DNA of 64,000 nucleotides from Janthinobacterium sp. GW458P (lineage in GTDB: Bacteria > Pseudomonadota > Gammaproteobacteria > Burkholderiales > Burkholderiaceae_D): assembly GCF_002127585.1 (NCBI RefSeq), contig NZ_NEGZ01000005.1:99188-163187 (forward strand), written 5' to 3'. Positions 61,360-64,000 of the stretch are shown here, in pieces (positions within the stretch are counted from its first letter, which is position 1; each line of letters opens with the position of its first letter). The position numbers and the translations under genes are program-made. The notes beneath the pieces were generated by a model. That model had not been told where the DNA came from and ran no database searches. It saw only the letters and a list, made by a program, of their open reading frames with translations.

Positions 61360-62222
61360 GCTATGCTTTTCAAGGCATCGCGGTAGCGCCGGCTGACGGG
61401 CACTTCGCCGCCCGTGGATAGCAGCGCGCGCGCATCGCCCGATTCCAGCGGCACAATAGTTTTCACAAAATCAATATTGGCGATATAGCTGCGGTGTACG
61501 CGCAGGAAGCGCTTACTATCGAGGCGACGCTCGATGGCCGCCATGGTCGAGCGCAACGGATAATCGTGCCCGCGCACGTGCAAGTTCACATAGTTGCCCC
61601 AGGCCTGTATCCACTCGATATCGGCAGCCGGCAGCAGAAAATCCTTGCCCAGCTTGCGCACCAGAAACCGCTCCGGCTGTTGCACCGGTTCCACGGCCGG
61701 CCCCTCATCGGGCTCACCCAGCAGTGTCGCTTCGCCTTGCCAGCGCATCAGCAGCAACTGGTAAAAACCCACCGCCAGCAGGACGAGGAAGTAAGCACGC
61801 ACATCTTTCAGGTATTCATACGGCAACTCGCGCCACCAATTACCGAAATCGTAAGCGCTGCCGACGCTCCAGTACGCCAGCTTGCGCAAGGCCACCATGG
61901 CCGCCACGTGCACCACGCTGTACACGACCGACGCGGCCAGGTGCCAGCGCAGGTTCTGGCGCTGGAACACCAGGTGCAGCGGCCTGTACTGCCCCGCCAG
62001 CACGACCACGGGCACCAGCGCCAGCAGCACCAGATTGCTGCTCCATTCCCATACGGCCACTTCCCAAAACGCCGTGCCGACTCCGCTGCGCTGCAGGTCG
62101 ATCCACGCCAGCCAGCTGTTCACGCTGGCCTGCAACAGGGTCAGCACGATCCAGAATCCCGGCTCGGCCACGCGGCGCCAGCGTTGATAACGTTGCAACA
62201 GATCTGTGGAAGCGATGTGCAT
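61356..62222 (-). CDS. Membrane-bound LytTR family regulator
   Basis: A 288-residue protein with four membrane helices in residues about 20-165 and a C-terminal LytTR DNA-binding domain at about 190-288 (FLVRKLGKDFLLPAADIEWIQAWGNYVNLHVRG, then MAAIERRLDSKRFLRVHRSYIANIDFVKTI). This layout has no response-regulator receiver, so it probably senses a membrane signal directly. It is divergent from an acyltransferase gene across 156 bases and convergent with phoD. Start at 62222 is the first methionine giving the membrane domain; there is no good Shine-Dalgarno. Confidence 0.87.
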   Translation of the reverse strand: MHIASTDLLQRYQRWRRVAEPGFWIVLTLLQASVNSWLAWIDLQRSGVGTAFWEVAVWEWSSNLVLLALVPVVVLAGQYRPLHLVFQRQNLRWHLAASVVYSVVHVAAMVALRKLAYWSVGSAYDFGNWWRELPYEYLKDVRAYFLVLLAVGFYQLLLMRWQGEATLLGEPDEGPAVEPVQQPERFLVRKLGKDFLLPAADIEWIQAWGNYVNLHVRGHDYPLRSTMAAIERRLDSKRFLRVHRSYIANIDFVKTIVPLESGDARALLSTGGEVPVSRRYRDALKSIA

Positions 62223-62378
62223 GGTCTCGGATGGTGAATTAGTTGCATGATTGTAAGGTCCCGCACCCGTCCCAGGCGATCCATTCGTCCCAGCCAGCCG
62301 TCCGCTGGTCCCATTTCGCTGGCACGCTGCCCCGTCGCTGCCTATGCTGGGCCTTCCTTCACCACTCGTCCCCCAACC

Positions 62379-63551
62379 ATGACCATAGCCTCCCGCCGTC
62401 ACGATATCGACGCCCTGCGTTTTCTCGTCTTCAGCCTGCTGATTGCCTATCACACTGCCCTCGTGTACATGGATGGTTGGAACTTTCACATACACAGCAG
62501 CTACGCCACCGACGCCTTGAACATGCCGTTGATCTTTCTCAACCGCTGGCGCATGGAAATCGTCTTCCTCATTTCCGGCGTCTCGTGCGCCATGATGACG
62601 CAGCACACACGCGGCGCCTTCCTGTGGCGCAGGGTCAAGCGCCTGTTGCTGCCGCTGCTGTTCGGCATGGCCGTCATCATTCCCATCCAGCCCTATTGCG
62701 AAGGCGTCAGCAACGGCCTGGTTGAGCCTGGATTTGGGCAATTCCTGCTCCACTACTATGGCGGCTACGCCTGGCCCGCCCGTGCATTTGCCGGCTGGCA
62801 ATTTGGTTTTACCTGGAACCATCTGTGGTATCTGGTGTACTTGCTGCTGTACACCGTTGTGCTGGTGGCGCTGCAGCCGCTGCTGGCCAGGGCCAGGCCG
62901 CTGTTCACGGGGCTGCGCGGCTGGCGCCTCCTGGTCTTGCCCGCACTGCCGACGCTGGCGGCAACGGTCTTCCTGAAACTGCGCTATCCGGAAACCCACG
63001 CGCTGGTCAAGGACTGGTACGCGCACGCCATGTATTGCACGCTGTTCGTGTATGGCTGGTGGCTGGGCAATGACAAGGGTTTATGGGGCGAACTGGCGCG
63101 GCTGCGCTGGCATGCGCTGTGGCTGGGCCTGGGCGCGTTTGCCGTGTACATGTTTTTTGACCAGATTTCTTCGGAAAACCTGCTGACCTGGGCCTCGTTC
63201 GGCTCCTGGCCCATGCGCAACCTGTACATGTGGCTGGCCATCTGCACCATCCTGGGCTGGTCGCATGCGTTATTGAACCGCCCTTTTGCCTGGTTGCCAT
63301 GGGCGCGTCAGGCCGTGTTTCCCTGGTACATACTGCACCAGAGCGCGATTATCCTGCTGGCTTACTGGCTGGTGCCGCTGAAGCTTGGCCCCGTGCTGGA
63401 GCCGCTGCTGGTGCTGGCCGGCACGGTGGCCATCTGCTGGCTGGGCACGTCGCTGCTGATCAGCAAGGTGCACTGGCTGCGCCCCTGCTTTGGCCTGTCC
63501 GCCCGGCCACGGCAAGCCGTGGCGGCGGACACGGCCCTATCGGCGCATTAA
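62379..63551 (+). CDS. Acyltransferase 3 family membrane protein
   Basis: A 390-residue membrane protein with ten predicted helices of the acyltransferase 3 (AT3/OafA-MdoC) family. It begins [29 protein letters not shown], the family N-terminal pattern with a conserved Arg and His, followed by [16 protein letters not shown]. Members transfer acyl (acetyl or succinyl) groups to sugars of envelope polymers. It lies divergent to a LytTR regulator, a recurring arrangement in this lineage. Its stop overlaps the convergent acyl-CoA ligase stop as TTAA. Confidence 0.86.
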   Translation: MTIASRRHDIDALRFLVFSLLIAYHTALVYMDGWNFHIHSSYATDALNMPLIFLNRWRMEIVFLISGVSCAMMTQHTRGAFLWRRVKRLLLPLLFGMAVIIPIQPYCEGVSNGLVEPGFGQFLLHYYGGYAWPARAFAGWQFGFTWNHLWYLVYLLLYTVVLVALQPLLARARPLFTGLRGWRLLVLPALPTLAATVFLKLRYPETHALVKDWYAHAMYCTLFVYGWWLGNDKGLWGELARLRWHALWLGLGAFAVYMFFDQISSENLLTWASFGSWPMRNLYMWLAICTILGWSHALLNRPFAWLPWARQAVFPWYILHQSAIILLAYWLVPLKLGPVLEPLLVLAGTVAICWLGTSLLISKVHWLRPCFGLSARPRQAVAADTALSAH

Positions 63552-64000
63552 GCCGCTTTTTTTTCGTCGCGTAATTGACGGCGCAAGATCTTGCCGACGT
63601 TGGTTTTCGGCAATTCATCGCGAAACTCGATGTATTTCGGCTTCTTGTATGCCGTCAATTCATGCTTGCAATGCTCGCGGATCTGTTCCACTGTCAGGTT
63701 AGGGTCCTTGCGCACGACAAACACTTTCACGGCTTCGCCCGAGTTCGCGTCCGGCACGCCGATGCAGGCACATTCGAGCACGCCCGGGCAGGAAGCGACC
63801 ACGTCTTCCACCTCGTTCGGATACACATTGAAGCCGGAGACGATGATCATGTCTTTCTTGCGGTCGACAATCTTCACGTAGCCGCGCTCGTCCATGACAC
63901 CCACGTCGCCCGTCTTGAAGTAGCCGTCGGCCGTCATCGACTTGGCCGTCTCGTCCGGACGCTGCCAATATCCCGCCATCACTTGCGGGCCGCGCACGGC
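63548..64000 (-). CDS. fadD: Long-chain acyl-CoA ligase, C-terminal part (continues beyond window)
   Basis: The last 150 residues of an AMP-forming acyl-CoA synthetase; the frame is open to the window edge. The hinge and C-terminal domain motifs are visible: [30 protein letters not shown] and the catalytic lysine in [16 protein letters not shown]. The [25 protein letters not shown] stretch matches FadD closely. Fatty acid activation for beta-oxidation is the likely role. Confident as family; symbol by similarity. Confidence 0.9.
   Translation of the reverse strand, partial: AVRGPQVMAGYWQRPDETAKSMTADGYFKTGDVGVMDERGYVKIVDRKKDMIIVSGFNVYPNEVEDVVASCPGVLECACIGVPDANSGEAVKVFVVRKDPNLTVEQIREHCKHELTAYKKPKYIEFRDELPKTNVGKILRRQLRDEKKAA

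Overview
The window is a GC-rich, gene-dense piece of chromosome that looks like ordinary housekeeping and catabolic DNA of a betaproteobacterium, most probably Oxalobacteraceae (Janthinobacterium/Massilia type). The grounds are the queA-tgt-yajC-secD-secF string, the S46 and M14 peptidases, the DUF1993, DUF2167 and DUF3025 genes, and the codon use. Family-level placement is inference from gene content. I see no tRNA or rRNA gene, CRISPR array, insertion sequence, prophage or plasmid function. Both ends cut a gene: purB on the left and an acyl-CoA ligase on the right.

Layout. 1-8.4 kb (mostly +): end of purB, cytochrome b561 with two YceI proteins, a GlsB-type membrane protein, an exported S46 dipeptidyl-peptidase, a reverse-strand exported protein that looks like a decayed metallo-beta-lactamase fold, and an M14 carboxypeptidase. 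8.4-22.1 kb: FUSC transporter, S9 peptidase, two amino acid permeases with long leaders, RidA, an ABC-F ATPase, an old-yellow-enzyme oxidoreductase, a glycine-zipper protein, DUF1993 and DUF2167. 22.1-35.4 kb (-): a complete arginine succinyltransferase (AST) catabolic unit, astC-aruF-aruG-astD-astB-gdhB-astE, preceded by an AraC-type ArgR gene. 35.5-39.9 kb: MarR regulator, a 94-residue unknown, HDOD protein, GST, WYL regulator and a ClpP-like exported protein. 40-48 kb: secF, secD, yajC, tgt, queA and, divergently, recG. 48-54 kb (-): pyrC-DUF3025-Gfo/Idh/MocA-MFS plus a 41-residue membrane protein, and an amidohydrolase. 54-57.2 kb: gltIJKL glutamate/aspartate importer. 57.4-64 kb: Atm1-type ABC exporter, YciA thioesterase, PhoD phosphatase, LytTR regulator, acyltransferase, and the C-terminus of an acyl-CoA ligase.

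The most coherent story is the arginine region. The AST enzymes turn arginine into glutamate and succinate. A very large NAD-dependent glutamate dehydrogenase is inserted between astB and astE and its stop codon overlaps the astE start, so the transcript also encodes the step that feeds the carbon into the TCA cycle. Upstream of astC is a perfect TATAAT with a poor -35, overlapped by a tandem site that matches, as I remember it, the Pseudomonas ArgR consensus. The AraC-type regulator gene next to it makes a self-contained arginine/glutamate utilisation cassette. Other points worth checking are two probable leaderless mRNAs (MarR, HDOD), a 41-residue membrane protein coupled by TAATG to an MFS transporter, structured leaders of both permeases, and convergent gene pairs that share palindromic stop codons. 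I did not find a clearly new defence or mobile system.
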